Origin: Algibacter pacificus
Lineage (GTDB): Bacteria > Bacteroidota > Bacteroidia > Flavobacteriales > Flavobacteriaceae
DNA: 64,000 nt
Direction of reading: 5' to 3'
Assembly: GCF_008033385.1 (NCBI RefSeq)
Contig: NZ_VOGY01000006.1
Location: 124,001-188,000, forward strand
The translations under genes were made by a program, and so were the position numbers. Below, one piece after another: positions 9,571 through 18,912 of this stretch. The notes beneath the pieces are model-generated. The model was given only the letters and a program-made list of their open reading frames with translations. It had not been told where the DNA came from and did no database searches. How positions within the stretch are numbered: position 1 is the first letter of the stretch; every line of letters starts with the position of its first letter.

Positions 9571-10653
9571 ATGAAAATATTAGATTGGTACATATTAAAA
9601 CGCTATTTGTTTACATTTTTAATGATGTTGCTACTGTTTGTTCCCATTGGAATTACGGTGCATTTAGCAGAGAAAATTGGTAAAATTTTAGATAATGAAG
9701 TTCCTTTTGGAGAGGTACTTATTTATCTATTAGATTTCACAATCTATTTTGCACACTTGCTTTTTCCTTTATTTTTATTTTTGTCGGTAATTTGGTTTAC
9801 CTCCAAATTAGCAAATAATACCGAAGTTATTGCCTTTTTAAGTTCTGGTGTCTCTTTTACAAGATTTTTGCGTCCTTACATGATTGGTGCTACTATTGTT
9901 GCCTTATTAGCTGTTCTCTTGGGGTTATATTTAGCACCCAATGCTAGTAAAGGTTTTAATAGTTTTAGTTATAAATACTTAAAAAAGGGTAGGAGTGCCG
10001 TAGATAATACCAATGTTTTTAGACAAATAAATGATAGCGATATTATTTATGTAAGTAATTTTAATGTAAATAATAAAATAGGTAGAGATTTTACCTTAGA
10101 GCATTTTGAAGGAAATAAGTTGATTTTTAAAATTTCGGCTTCTAAGATTAAGTATATTGAAACCGATTCGTCTTCTACTTACCAATTAACCGATTATACC
10201 AAACGCTATGTTGGAGTTAATGAAGATGGGTTAGAGGTGATAAAAACAAAAGATACGCTTTTTGCTTTTGAAGTAGACGATCTTATACCTGAGATTTACG
10301 CGGCCGAAACAAAAATGTACGGCGATTTAAAGCAATTTATAGACAAAGAAGAGGCAAGAGGTTCGTCTAATGTTGGTCGCTTTAAATTGGTTTTATATAG
10401 AAAATGGAGTTTGCCTGTTTCTGTGTTTATTTTAACTATTATAGCGGTAGCAGTATCTTCAAATAAACGCCGCGGTGGTATGGGTGTTAATCTGGCTTTG
10501 GGTATTTGTATTGCTATGGTATTCGTGTTTTTCGATAAAATTTTCGGAGTTATGGCAGAACAGTCAGATTTTAGTCCGCTTATTGCCGTATGGTTTCCAA
10601 ATGTAATTTTTGGGTTTTTAGCTGCTTACCTCTTGTACCATGCCAAACGCTAA
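9571..10653 (+). CDS. LptF/LptG family permease (lipopolysaccharide export)
   Basis: 360 residues of the YjgP/YjgQ family. The membrane part of the ABC machine LptB2FG moves LPS from inner to outer membrane. N-terminal TM segments start at LDWYILKRYLFTFLMMLLLF, a periplasmic beta-jellyroll fills about residues 130-270, and three further TM segments lie at the C-terminus. The RYLF opening and LFPLFLFLSVIWFTSKLANN segment are typical. I cannot say whether it is LptF or LptG. It follows tgt by 48 bases and overlaps the next gene by 14 bases, so tgt-lpt-eamA is probably one operon. Confidence 0.92.
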   Translation: MKILDWYILKRYLFTFLMMLLLFVPIGITVHLAEKIGKILDNEVPFGEVLIYLLDFTIYFAHLLFPLFLFLSVIWFTSKLANNTEVIAFLSSGVSFTRFLRPYMIGATIVALLAVLLGLYLAPNASKGFNSFSYKYLKKGRSAVDNTNVFRQINDSDIIYVSNFNVNNKIGRDFTLEHFEGNKLIFKISASKIKYIETDSSSTYQLTDYTKRYVGVNEDGLEVIKTKDTLFAFEVDDLIPEIYAAETKMYGDLKQFIDKEEARGSSNVGRFKLVLYRKWSLPVSVFILTIIAVAVSSNKRRGGMGVNLALGICIAMVFVFFDKIFGVMAEQSDFSPLIAVWFPNVIFGFLAAYLLYHAKR

Positions 10654-11536
10654 TTTAAAAGATTATTTTCATTTACATATTCTCGTTTTTATAGCTGGTT
10701 TTACCGCTATTTTAGGAGACCTAATTACTATAACGGCCATTCCTTTAGTTTGGTTTCGTATGTTAATGGCCTTTATTTTACTTGTTGGATATGCCTTGTT
10801 TTCTAAAGTGAAATTAAAAATTAGTCCAAAATCTCTTTTAAGGCTTTCGGCTGGGGGTGTTATTATAGCCTTGCACTGGATTACGTTTTTTGGGGCAATT
10901 CATGCTTCAAACGTATCTACTACATTGGCTGTTTTTTCTACAGGAACATTTTTTGCATCTATTATAGAACCTATTGTTTATAAGCGTAAAATACTATGGT
11001 ATGAAATTTTTTTCGGGATACTCGCAATTGTAGGGGTTTGCATTATAACTCAAAGTGAAATGAGATATTTAACTGGTGTCATTTTGGGTGTACTATCAGC
11101 TTTTTTATCATCATTATTTGCTGTTCTTAATGGTAGTTTTTTAAAAAAACATTCGGCAACAGTGATTTCTTTTTACGAATTTATAAGCGGCGTGTTGTTT
11201 ATCACCATTTATATTTTGTGTTTTGGTGGTGGTTTTTCAATAGAATTTTTTAGTTTAAGTACTTCAGATTTTTGGTTTCTTTTTATTTTAGCATCCGTTT
11301 GTACAACGTATGCTTTTATAGCTTCAGTTTATATTATGAAAACCGTAAGTCCTTATACTGTAGTGCTTACCTATAATTTAGAGCCTGTTTATGGTATAAT
11401 ATTAGCTTTAATTTTATTTCCTGAAAAAGAAAAAATGAGCCCTACCTTTTATTACGGAGCGTTTGTTATTATTACGGTTGTGCTATTAAATGGTCTTGTT
11501 AAAAATAGTAGAAAGTTAAAAAGAAGTCGCGCATAA
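10640..11536 (+). CDS. EamA/DMT family transporter
   Basis: 298 residues with ten hydrophobic segments in two repeated halves, the layout of drug/metabolite transporters. The segments TFFGAIHASNVSTTLAV and VYIMKTVSPYTVVLTYNLEPVYG match the conserved EamA repeat ends. Substrate unknown; family members export amino acids, purines or other metabolites. Its start overlaps the LptF/G-type gene by 14 bases, which suggests translational coupling. Confidence 0.9.
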   Translation: MPNANLKDYFHLHILVFIAGFTAILGDLITITAIPLVWFRMLMAFILLVGYALFSKVKLKISPKSLLRLSAGGVIIALHWITFFGAIHASNVSTTLAVFSTGTFFASIIEPIVYKRKILWYEIFFGILAIVGVCIITQSEMRYLTGVILGVLSAFLSSLFAVLNGSFLKKHSATVISFYEFISGVLFITIYILCFGGGFSIEFFSLSTSDFWFLFILASVCTTYAFIASVYIMKTVSPYTVVLTYNLEPVYGIILALILFPEKEKMSPTFYYGAFVIITVVLLNGLVKNSRKLKRSRA

Positions 11537-11559
11537 TGTTTTTACAAAATTAAAGTTTT

Positions 11560-11567
11560 TATATTTG
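11560..11567 (+). promoter_or_regulatory. accA: Candidate -7 promoter box of accA
   Basis: TATATTTG matches TAnnTTTG, 38 bases upstream of the accA ATG and after the stop of the transporter gene. Confidence 0.5.
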
Positions 11568-11605
11568 CAGACTAACTCTAATAAATCAGTCAAAACAAAT
11601 TTCCT

Positions 11606-12559
11606 ATGGAATATTTAGAATTTGAACTTCCAATAAAAGAGCTTGAAGAGCAATTACAAAAATGTAAAGTTATTGGTGAAGAAAGTGATGTGGATGTTTC
11701 TGAAACATGCACCCAGATAGAAAAGAAGCTTAAAGAAGCTCAAAAAGATATTTATAAAAATCTTACAGCTTGGCAACGTGTACAAATGTCTCGTCACCCA
11801 GAGCGTCCATATACTTTAGATTATATTCATGCTATTTGTGGAGATTCGTTTTTAGAATTACACGGCGATAGAGGTTTTAAAGATGATAAAGCCATGATTG
11901 GTGGTTTGGGTAAAATTGGCGATCAAAGTTTTATGTTCATTGGTCAGCAAAAGGGCTACAATACCAAAACTAGACAATACCGAAACTTTGGGATGGCAAA
12001 TCCAGAAGGCTACCGCAAAGCGTTGCGTTTAATGAAATCTGCTGAAAAATTTGGGATTCCTGTAGTTACATTTTTAGATACGCCTGGCGCTTATCCTGGT
12101 TTAGAAGCCGAAGAGCGCGGACAGGGTGAAGCTATTGCCCGTAATATATTAGAAATGACACGACTAAAAGTACCGGTAATTACAGTTGTTGTTGGAGAAG
12201 GTGCATCGGGTGGAGCTCTAGGTATCGGTGTAGGAGATGTGGTTATGATGTTAGAAAACACGTGGTATTCGGTAATTTCTCCAGAATCTTGTTCCTCTAT
12301 TTTATGGCGTAGTTGGGAATATAAAGAACAAGCTGCAGAAGCGTTGAAATTAACGGCTACGGATATGAAAAAATTAAAATTAGTCGACGAGATTATAAAA
12401 GAACCTCTAGGCGGAGCACATCGTGATCGTACAAAAACATTTACTTCAGTTAGTAATGCAATTACAAAACATTATGAGGTGCTTAAAAAGTTATCACAAA
12501 AAGATTTAGTTGCTCAGCGCATGGAAAAATATTTGGAAATGGGAGTTTATAAAGACTAA
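11606..12559 (+). CDS. accA: Acetyl-CoA carboxylase carboxyltransferase subunit alpha
   Basis: 317 residues, full length. With AccD it transfers the carboxyl group from biotin to acetyl-CoA, the first step of fatty acid synthesis. The N-terminal helical region leads to [20 protein letters not shown]. The crotonase-type core follows: [42 protein letters not shown], and [15 protein letters not shown] with the oxyanion-hole glycines. Cytoplasmic. Single-gene unit with its own terminator; accD is not in the window. Confidence 0.97.
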   Translation: MEYLEFELPIKELEEQLQKCKVIGEESDVDVSETCTQIEKKLKEAQKDIYKNLTAWQRVQMSRHPERPYTLDYIHAICGDSFLELHGDRGFKDDKAMIGGLGKIGDQSFMFIGQQKGYNTKTRQYRNFGMANPEGYRKALRLMKSAEKFGIPVVTFLDTPGAYPGLEAEERGQGEAIARNILEMTRLKVPVITVVVGEGASGGALGIGVGDVVMMLENTWYSVISPESCSSILWRSWEYKEQAAEALKLTATDMKKLKLVDEIIKEPLGGAHRDRTKTFTSVSNAITKHYEVLKKLSQKDLVAQRMEKYLEMGVYKD

Positions 12560-12581
12560 ACACCCTAAAACATACTTAAGA

Positions 12582-12614
12582 AAAAATCTGGAGTAACTCA
12601 CTTCAGATTTTTTT
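12582..12614 (+). terminator. Terminator after accA
   Basis: Stem AAAAATCTG / CAGATTTTT around a loop containing the small palindrome GAGTAACTC, ending in seven T residues, 22 bases after the accA stop. Confidence 0.8.
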
Positions 12615-12641
12615 ATGCTTATTCACAATATTTTTAAGTTA

Positions 12642-12675
12642 TTAACAGTTAAATTGTTAACTACCAGTTAACAAT
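12642..12675. promoter_or_regulatory. Palindromic operator-like cluster upstream of dnaB
   Basis: ATTGTTAACT at 12653-12662 and AGTTAACAAT at 12666-12675 form a perfect 10-bp inverted repeat around ACC. A second palindrome, TTAACAGTTAA, sits just before it at 12642-12652. It lies 53-86 bases upstream of the dnaB ATG; the likely -7 box TACTTTCG is at 12715-12722. There is no T-tract, so an operator is more likely than a terminator. The binding protein is unknown. Confidence 0.5.
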
Positions 12676-12727
12676 CGAAGACCCGAAAATCTTTTTACAT
12701 CCTGCAATTTTAGTTACTTTCGTAGTT

Positions 12728-14266
12728 ATGAAACAACCAAACCCAGTTAAGGGCTATAAAGTCGATAAAAGCACCATTATCAGTCTCGAAAAAGGAAAAA
12801 TACCTCCTCAAGCTATTGATTTAGAAGAGGTTGTGTTGGGCGCAATGATGATTGATAAAAAAGGTGTCGATGAAGTTATCGATATTTTAGCACCCGATGC
12901 TTTTTATAAAGAAGCACATCAGTTTATATTTGAAGCTATTTTTACTTTGTTTGAAAATAGTGAACCTGTGGATTTATTAACGGTTTCAACCCAATTAAAG
13001 AAGAACGGGAAATTGGAGCAGTCTGGAGGCGATTTTTACCTTATTTCCTTAACTCAAAAAGTGTCATCTTCGGCACATATTGAATTTCACGCTCGTATTA
13101 TTTTACAAAAGTTTATTCAACGAAGTTTGATTAAAATTTCGAATGAAATTATAGAAGAAGCTTACGATGAAACTAAGGATGTTTTCGATCTATTAGATAC
13201 AGCCGAAGCTAAATTATACGAAGTAACACAGGGAAATATTAAAAAATCCAGTGAAACAGCACAAGATTTAGTTATCCAGGCAAAAAAGAAAATTGAAGAA
13301 ATTTCTAATAAAGAAGGTTTAAGTGGAATTCCAACAGGATTTACAAAACTAGATAAGTTAACATCGGGATGGCAACCTTCCGATTTAATTATTGTAGCAG
13401 CACGTCCTGGTATGGGTAAAACAGCTTTAACCTTATCTATGGCACGAAATATTGCTGTAGATCAAAATGTACCTGTGGCATTTTTCTCTTTAGAGATGGC
13501 ATCGGTACAATTAATTATGCGTTTAATTTCTAGTGAAACTGGATTATCTTCAGAAAAATTAAGAACCGGTAAATTAGAAAAGCACGAGTGGGAACAGCTT
13601 AATGTTAAAGTGAAAGGCCTTGAGAAAGCGCCTTTATTTATCGATGATACGCCTTCTCTCTCTATTTTCGATTTACGTGCCAAAGCCCGCCGTTTATCAT
13701 CGCAACATGGTATTAAATTAATCATGATTGATTATTTGCAGTTAATGACCGGAGGTTCCAGTCATGGAGGAAATCGAGAGCAAGAAATCTCAATGATTTC
13801 TAGAAACTTAAAAGCTTTAGCTAAAGAATTAATGGTGCCGGTAATTGCGCTTTCGCAGTTATCACGTGCCGTAGAAACCCGTGGAGGAAGTAAACGTCCG
13901 TTACTGTCCGATTTACGTGAATCTGGAGCGATTGAGCAGGATGCCGATATTGTAAGTTTTATTTACCGTCCAGAATATTATAAAATTGATGAATGGGATG
14001 ATGATGAACGTTCGCCAACCGAAGGTCAAGCTGAGTTTATCATTGCGAAACACCGTAATGGTGGTTTAGAAAATATTAGATTGAAATTCCTTGGACATTT
14101 AGGTAAGTTTGACAACTTAGATGATTTTGATTCGCCGTTTGAATTTCATTCAAAAATGAATGCAGGTGGTAATGAAGATTCGTTCCAAGCCGATAATTTT
14201 AAAGCCAGCCCAGATCAGGCATTTGGAAGTTCGTTTAACGATGATGATAACGAGGTACCGTTTTAA
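12728..14266 (+). CDS. dnaB: Replicative DNA helicase DnaB
   Basis: 512 residues. Hexameric 5'-3' helicase at the replication fork. The N-terminal DnaB domain (about 28-130, PPQAIDLEEVVLGAMM) is followed by a linker and the RecA-like C-terminal ATPase. Walker A RPGMGKT is at about residues 226-232, Walker B is IMIDYLQLM, and the arginine-rich tail contains SDLRESGAIEQDAD. No intein is present. The acidic C-terminus (DDDNEVPF) is short and ordinary. An unusual cluster of GTTAAC palindromes sits upstream. Confidence 0.98.
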   Translation: MKQPNPVKGYKVDKSTIISLEKGKIPPQAIDLEEVVLGAMMIDKKGVDEVIDILAPDAFYKEAHQFIFEAIFTLFENSEPVDLLTVSTQLKKNGKLEQSGGDFYLISLTQKVSSSAHIEFHARIILQKFIQRSLIKISNEIIEEAYDETKDVFDLLDTAEAKLYEVTQGNIKKSSETAQDLVIQAKKKIEEISNKEGLSGIPTGFTKLDKLTSGWQPSDLIIVAARPGMGKTALTLSMARNIAVDQNVPVAFFSLEMASVQLIMRLISSETGLSSEKLRTGKLEKHEWEQLNVKVKGLEKAPLFIDDTPSLSIFDLRAKARRLSSQHGIKLIMIDYLQLMTGGSSHGGNREQEISMISRNLKALAKELMVPVIALSQLSRAVETRGGSKRPLLSDLRESGAIEQDADIVSFIYRPEYYKIDEWDDDERSPTEGQAEFIIAKHRNGGLENIRLKFLGHLGKFDNLDDFDSPFEFHSKMNAGGNEDSFQADNFKASPDQAFGSSFNDDDNEVPF

Positions 14267-14361
14267 TTTCATTATAAATGGAGTAAAATAAATTAGTTAT
14301 TTGATAGGTTTCAATTTGTAATCGCCTTGTTAAATGCGTTTTTTATCCCATAAAAATTAAG

Positions 14362-14369
14362 TATCTTTC
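14362..14369 (+). promoter_or_regulatory. Candidate -7 box for the 14441 gene
   Basis: TATCTTTC, one base from TAnnTTTG. The roughly 70-base leader that would follow contains a 10-bp stem, AATTTCTCAG (14383-14392) with CTGAGAAATT (14413-14422), closing a 20-base loop, then the TTG start at 14441. Confidence 0.4.
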
Positions 14370-14440
14370 GCTTATATAATTAAATTTCTCAGTGCTTTCT
14401 AGTTTGAATGCGCTGAGAAATTATTTTAGCCAAATATAAA

Positions 14441-15700
14441 TTGAAAAAGATATTTCTTACCATATTATTTATATGCTTAGCATGTAAAACCTACGCCTCA
14501 TACATTTTAATTCCCATGGGTGTCGATAATCAAAAAAATCATTTAAAAGCTTACGGTATTACCTATTGGGTGCTTAGTAAAGAATTGAAAGTGAAATGGC
14601 TTCTTAATTATCAAGGCGGTGCTTTCTTGCTACCCGATACCGAAAATATTCAAAGAGAATGCCAAATTAGAGGGGTGTCCTTCAATGTTATTTCAAACGC
14701 TAAAGCGGAACGTATTTTGGAAGAAATAAGCAGTCCGAGTCAAAATATGGAAGCTGTAGTTTTAGAAAAAGCGCCAAAAATTGCCGTATATACTCCAAAA
14801 GGAAAATTACCTTGGGATGATGCGGTAACCATGGTTTTAAATTATGCCGAAATCCCTTATGAAACCGTTTATGATGAAGAAGTTCTAAACGATGGTCTGT
14901 TATTGTTCGATTGGTTACACTTGCACCACGAAGATTTTACAGGGCAATACGGTAAGTTTTACGGCTCTTACAGAGCATCGTCCTGGTATATTGAAGAAAA
15001 AAAATCGGCAGAAGCTTTAGCAAAGAAGCTTGGCTACAATAAGGTTTCAGAAGAAAAACGGGATGTCGCTTTAAAGATTCGTGATTATGTTGTTGGCGGA
15101 GGGTTTATGTTTGCTATGTGCAGTGCTACGGATAGTTTTGATATTGCTTTATCAGCTGAAGGAATAGATATTTGTGAGCCCATGTTTGATGGGGACGGTA
15201 GTGATGCAGGGTATCAAAATAAAATAGATTATAATAAAACTTTTGCATTTAAAAATTATAGATTAGAAAGAAGCCCAAATGTTTATGAGTTTTCCTCTAT
15301 TGATATGACTACGAAGCGAAAAGTTCCTAAAAATACCGATTATTTTTCGTTAATGGAATTTTCGGCGAAATGGGATCCTATTCCTACTATGTTATGTCAA
15401 AATCATACGGCTTTAGTTAAAGGTTTTATGGGACAAACAACGGCTTTCTCTAGAGATGAAATAAAGGCTAATGTGTTAGTTTTAGGTGAAAATAAAGCGA
15501 ATGGTGAAGCAAAGTATATCCATGGTATAAAAGGGAAAGGTTTTTTTACATTTTATGGAGGGCACGATCCTGAAGATTATCAGCATCGAGTTGGCGATCC
15601 AAAAACAGAATTGGATTTGCATTCTACTTCCCCAGGATATCGGTTAATTTTGAATAATGTATTGTTTCCAGCAGCAAGAAAAAAGAAACAGAAAACTTAA
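14441..15700 (+). CDS. Exported protein of unknown function, conserved in Bacteroidota
   Basis: 419 residues starting at TTG 14441. An N-terminal signal peptide (KKIFLTILFICLACKTYASY) is present. The body has Rossmann-like strands such as KIAVYTPKG, then LLLFDWLHLHHEDFTGQYGKF, and GGGFMFAMCSATDSFDIAL. The GGGFMFAMCSATD turn resembles the nucleophile elbow of class I amidotransferase-like folds. Homologues are often labelled asparagine synthetase B, but no synthetase ATP-binding motif is visible, so I do not accept that name. The C-terminal FFTFYGGHDPEDYQHRVGDP is a striking motif. Tandem heptanucleotide repeats follow. Confidence 0.75.
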   Translation: MKKIFLTILFICLACKTYASYILIPMGVDNQKNHLKAYGITYWVLSKELKVKWLLNYQGGAFLLPDTENIQRECQIRGVSFNVISNAKAERILEEISSPSQNMEAVVLEKAPKIAVYTPKGKLPWDDAVTMVLNYAEIPYETVYDEEVLNDGLLLFDWLHLHHEDFTGQYGKFYGSYRASSWYIEEKKSAEALAKKLGYNKVSEEKRDVALKIRDYVVGGGFMFAMCSATDSFDIALSAEGIDICEPMFDGDGSDAGYQNKIDYNKTFAFKNYRLERSPNVYEFSSIDMTTKRKVPKNTDYFSLMEFSAKWDPIPTMLCQNHTALVKGFMGQTTAFSRDEIKANVLVLGENKANGEAKYIHGIKGKGFFTFYGGHDPEDYQHRVGDPKTELDLHSTSPGYRLILNNVLFPAARKKKQKT

Positions 15701-15719
15701 AGAAACGGGAAGATCAAAG

Positions 15720-15838
15720 AATCAAGAACCCAGAATCAAGAATCAAGAACACAGAACAAAGAAAAAAGAAAAAAGAAAAAAGAAAAAAGAACAAAGAACA
15801 AAGAACAAAGAACAAAGAACAAAGAATCAACAACCAAC
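15720..15838. repeat. Tandem heptanucleotide repeat, 17 units
   Basis: Seventeen contiguous 7-base units of the form AAnnnAG, such as AATCAAG, AACAAAG and AAAAAAG, ending 3 bases before the EF-hand ATG at 15842. The period of seven is not a multiple of three, and the frame crossing it is a shadow. Blocks of identical units (four AAAAAAG, five AACAAAG) point to slippage expansion. Confidence 0.9.
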
Positions 15839-15841
15839 ATC

Positions 15842-16120
15842 ATGGCATCGAAAAAAGCAATACTTAATAAAATACAAATTGTACTAACAAATCATTTTAA
15901 AACTCCCGAGGATGCATTTAACTTTTTTGATAAAAGTGGCGATGGTACTTTAGCTAAAAGTGAAATTGTAACGCTTTTAAAGGAGGCTGAAATTAATGGG
16001 TTTATACGTGGTTTGGTATCATCCAAACTTATTGATGGCTATGATAAAGATGGCGATGAAAAAATAAATTGGAAAGAGTTTAAAACAGCAATTTCGGAAA
16101 TTGTAAAGGATGCCGAGTAA
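15842..16120 (+). CDS. Small EF-hand calcium-binding protein
   Basis: 92 residues with no signal peptide. There are two canonical EF-hand loops: DKSGDGTLAKSE at residues 30-41 and DKDGDEKINWKE at 68-79. Both have Asp at positions 1, 3 and 5 (Ser replaces Asp at position 3 of the first) and Glu at 12. Each is flanked by helices, so this is a complete minimal EF-hand pair. Its target is unknown. The start directly abuts a heptanucleotide repeat tract, whose copy number could alter its 5' leader. Confidence 0.88.
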   Translation: MASKKAILNKIQIVLTNHFKTPEDAFNFFDKSGDGTLAKSEIVTLLKEAEINGFIRGLVSSKLIDGYDKDGDEKINWKEFKTAISEIVKDAE

Positions 16121-16320
16121 GCATTGATAATTAAGAACCAGCCTTTTGTTTTGTATTGGAACCTAACGGATTTAGAGATTGAACTGTTTGTTTGAGCACC
16201 CCATAACAAAGGGAGAGAGTGAGTAGTAAAATATTTATGAGTTCTTTAATTTAAAATAGAAATCGACAAATAAAGACTGCCTCTGGTTCCTGATCTTGTT
16301 TCAGGATAAAAAAAAAGACC

Positions 16321-16352
16321 ATAAAAAAGCGCACTTAAAACAAATGCGCTTT
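16321..16352 (-). terminator. Terminator of the leuA-leuB operon
   Basis: On the minus strand a perfect 8-bp stem AAAGCGCA / TGCGCTTT, with an 11-base loop, ends in a T-tract, 45 bases past the leuB stop. Confidence 0.8.
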
Positions 16353-16396
16353 ATAAGGGGTTCCGGTAATTTAATTTTGGTGACTAACTCAAATAA

Positions 16397-17515
16397 TTAA
16401 ATAATAGTGGACTGCCCTAAATGTATGTTAGTAAAGTTGAGGTTGGTTTCATCGGGATGATTTATAAAATCCTCAATAAAATCGCCAACTTTGGTGGTGG
16501 AAATATTGTCGTATTTATTATTTAAATCGGGGGTGGTAATATGTAATTTTAGAGATTTATCTACGCCTTCACGAACTCGGTTGGCTTCTTCATCTAAACC
16601 AAAATAATCTAAAAGCATGGCAGCCGATAAAATAGAGGCAATAGGGTTAGCAATACCTTTATTGGCTGCCTTGGTGTAAGCCCCATGAATGGGTTCGAAC
16701 ATAGCGTGTTTGTCGCCTATTGAAGCAGATGCTAAAAGACCGATAGAACCAACGATAACACTAGCTTCTTCTGAAAGAATATCACCAAACATATTTTCGG
16801 TTAAAATAACGTCGAATTGCTTTGGATTAATAATGAGTTCCATGGCTGCATTATCAATATACATGTATTTTAACATGACATCGGGATATTGCGGAGCTAT
16901 TTCTTGTACAATACGTCTCCAAAGTCTAGAACTTTCTAACACATTTGCTTTGTCGACTAGAGACATTTTCTTTTTTCTAGATTGTGCGGCTTTAAAAGCA
17001 GCATGAACAATACGCTCTATTTCGTATCTGTGATAAGTGCAGGTATCGGTTGCTGTATTGCCATCTTCACTTAAGGTTTTTTCTCCAAAATAAATACCTC
17101 CAGTAAGTTCACGGTAAATAAGAATATCAACATCTTTTATCTGTTTGGCTTTTAATGATGATTTGTGTAGTAAATCTTCATAAGCTATAACAGGACGTAT
17201 GTTTGTGTGTAAGCCAAGTGCTTTTCTAATGCCTAAAAGTCCTTGTTCTGGGCGTATTTTTGCATTGGGATCTAAATTAAAAGAGGTGCGGCCAATGGCT
17301 CCAAAAAGAACAGCATCTGCTTTCTTACAAATATCTATAGTCGCTTCTGGTAACGGATTTCCTGTTTTATCAATAGCTGTTGCTCCAACGACGCCATGTT
17401 TGAACGTAAATACGTGGTTAAAATTCATAGCAATGGCTTTTAACACTTTTACGGCCTGGGAAGTGACTTCGGGGCCAATTCCGTCACCTGATAATACGGC
17501 TATATTTAGTTTCAT
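16397..17515 (-). CDS. leuB: 3-isopropylmalate dehydrogenase
   Basis: 372 residues. NAD-dependent oxidative decarboxylation of 3-isopropylmalate in leucine synthesis. The opening IAVLSGDGIGPEVTSQAVKVL, the substrate segment RPEQGLLGIRKALGLHTNIRP, and the metal/substrate motif NMFGDILSEEASVIVGSIGLLASAS are all present, as is the NAD-binding EPIHGAYTKAANKGIANP. Cytoplasmic. It follows leuA by 73 bases on the same strand. Confidence 0.97.
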   Translation of the reverse strand: MKLNIAVLSGDGIGPEVTSQAVKVLKAIAMNFNHVFTFKHGVVGATAIDKTGNPLPEATIDICKKADAVLFGAIGRTSFNLDPNAKIRPEQGLLGIRKALGLHTNIRPVIAYEDLLHKSSLKAKQIKDVDILIYRELTGGIYFGEKTLSEDGNTATDTCTYHRYEIERIVHAAFKAAQSRKKKMSLVDKANVLESSRLWRRIVQEIAPQYPDVMLKYMYIDNAAMELIINPKQFDVILTENMFGDILSEEASVIVGSIGLLASASIGDKHAMFEPIHGAYTKAANKGIANPIASILSAAMLLDYFGLDEEANRVREGVDKSLKLHITTPDLNNKYDNISTTKVGDFIEDFINHPDETNLNFTNIHLGQSTII

Positions 17516-17588
17516 TTGTTAGAATTTGTTTTTGTCAAAGGTCGTATCTTGCTTTGATAAAAACAATTTGTTTAAAGTTATTTTTTAA

Positions 17589-18764
17589 TTAAGAAGATAC
17601 AATTTCGTTATATACTGCACTGTTTTCTATAATTTTATGAATATCATTATCTACGACTTCTTTTTTCTTATCGGCATAATCTAGAAAATTGGTATAAATA
17701 ACGTCGAGTTGAAGTTTAGTTAACTCGTACCCAATGTTTTTTGCTCTGTATGCCAATGCCGCACGGCCACTGCGAGCAGTTAAAACAATAGCAGATTCTG
17801 TTACTCCAACATCCTTAGGGTCTATAATTTCGTAAGTTTCGCGGTTTTTTATGACGCCATCTTGATGAATTCCAGAACTATGAGCAAAAGCATTTGCCCC
17901 AACAATAGCTTTGTTTGGTTGGGTATAAATCCCCATACTATCCGATACCAATTGGCTTAATCCGTAAAGCATTTCGGTTTTTATGTTTGTATCTAGATTT
18001 AGGTTTGGGTGTTGCTTTAAAATCATAACAACTTCTTCTAAAGCCGTGTTTCCTGCACGTTCACCAATACCATTAATAGTACATTCTATTTGGCGAGCAC
18101 CATTTATAACACCTTCTATTGAATTCGCGGTTGCTAGACCTAAATCGTTATGGCAGTGGCAAGATAAAATGGCTTTATCAATACCTTTTACGTTCTCTTT
18201 TAAATATTTAATTTTTGCTCCGTATTCACTTGGTAGGCAATAGCCTGTAGTGTCAGGGATGTTTAGTACGGTTGCACCAGCTTTAATTACAGCTTCACAA
18301 ACACGTGCTAAATATTCGTTATCTGTTCTACCCGCGTCTTCGGCATAAAATTCAATATCTTCTACAAAAGATTTTGCATAACTTACCGCTTTTACGGCAC
18401 GTTCTATTATGGCATCTTGTGTAGATTTAAATTTAAATTTTATATGAGAATCCGAAGTTCCAATACCTGTATGTATTCTTGGGCGTTTTGCGTATTTTAA
18501 AGCTTCTGCAGCTACTTTTATGTCATTTTCTACCGACCGAGTTAATCCACAAACGGTAGCGTTTTTTACAATTTTAGAAATTTCTTCAACCGATTTAAAA
18601 TCGCCAGGGCTAGAAACGGGGAAGCCTGCTTCAATAACATCTACACCTAAAAAATCTAGCTTTTCTGCTATAATTAATTTTTGATTGGTATTTAGCTTAC
18701 AACCAGGGACTTGTTCACCATCTCTTAGTGTGGTATCGAAAATTTGGACTTTATTATCAGACAT
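17589..18764 (-). CDS. leuA: 2-isopropylmalate synthase, short form without full regulatory domain
   Basis: 391 residues. Condenses acetyl-CoA with 2-oxoisovalerate, the first leucine step. The HMGL-like signature [17 protein letters not shown] at residues 8-24 and the metal motif [14 protein letters not shown] are present, with [16 protein letters not shown] later. The enzyme stops after the communication region (to about [10 protein letters not shown]) and lacks the roughly 120-residue C-terminal leucine-binding domain of E. coli-type LeuA. It may therefore not be feedback-inhibited in the usual way. leuC and leuD are not in this window, unlike the common leuCDAB layout. Confidence 0.93.
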   Translation of the reverse strand: MSDNKVQIFDTTLRDGEQVPGCKLNTNQKLIIAEKLDFLGVDVIEAGFPVSSPGDFKSVEEISKIVKNATVCGLTRSVENDIKVAAEALKYAKRPRIHTGIGTSDSHIKFKFKSTQDAIIERAVKAVSYAKSFVEDIEFYAEDAGRTDNEYLARVCEAVIKAGATVLNIPDTTGYCLPSEYGAKIKYLKENVKGIDKAILSCHCHNDLGLATANSIEGVINGARQIECTINGIGERAGNTALEEVVMILKQHPNLNLDTNIKTEMLYGLSQLVSDSMGIYTQPNKAIVGANAFAHSSGIHQDGVIKNRETYEIIDPKDVGVTESAIVLTARSGRAALAYRAKNIGYELTKLQLDVIYTNFLDYADKKKEVVDNDIHKIIENSAVYNEIVSS

Positions 18765-18912
18765 TTATTAAAATATATTTTCTTATTGCGCTACGAAGTT
18801 ATATTTTGCTTAACTAAAATGATAACACCAGCTGTTATTATTACGATGTTTAAAGTTCTGATAACACAGTTAAGTTGTTGTTTATCAATTTTTTAATGTT
18901 TAATTTGTAACT

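Noticed and set aside
14441-15700. Asparagine synthetase B as the name for this exported protein
   Set aside because: It has a signal peptide and no synthetase ATP-binding signature; the label appears to be an inherited database name.
15657-15887. 76-codon frame crossing the heptanucleotide repeats
   Set aside because: It is open only because the repeat units contain no stops; its composition (Lys/Asn/Gln runs) is an artefact of the 7-base repeat, and it overlaps two real genes.
16200-16320. CCTGATCTTGTTTCAGG hairpin after the EF-hand gene
   Set aside because: Five-bp stem with no T-tract directly after it; resembles a fragment of a common dispersed bacterial repeat but only one partial copy is present.
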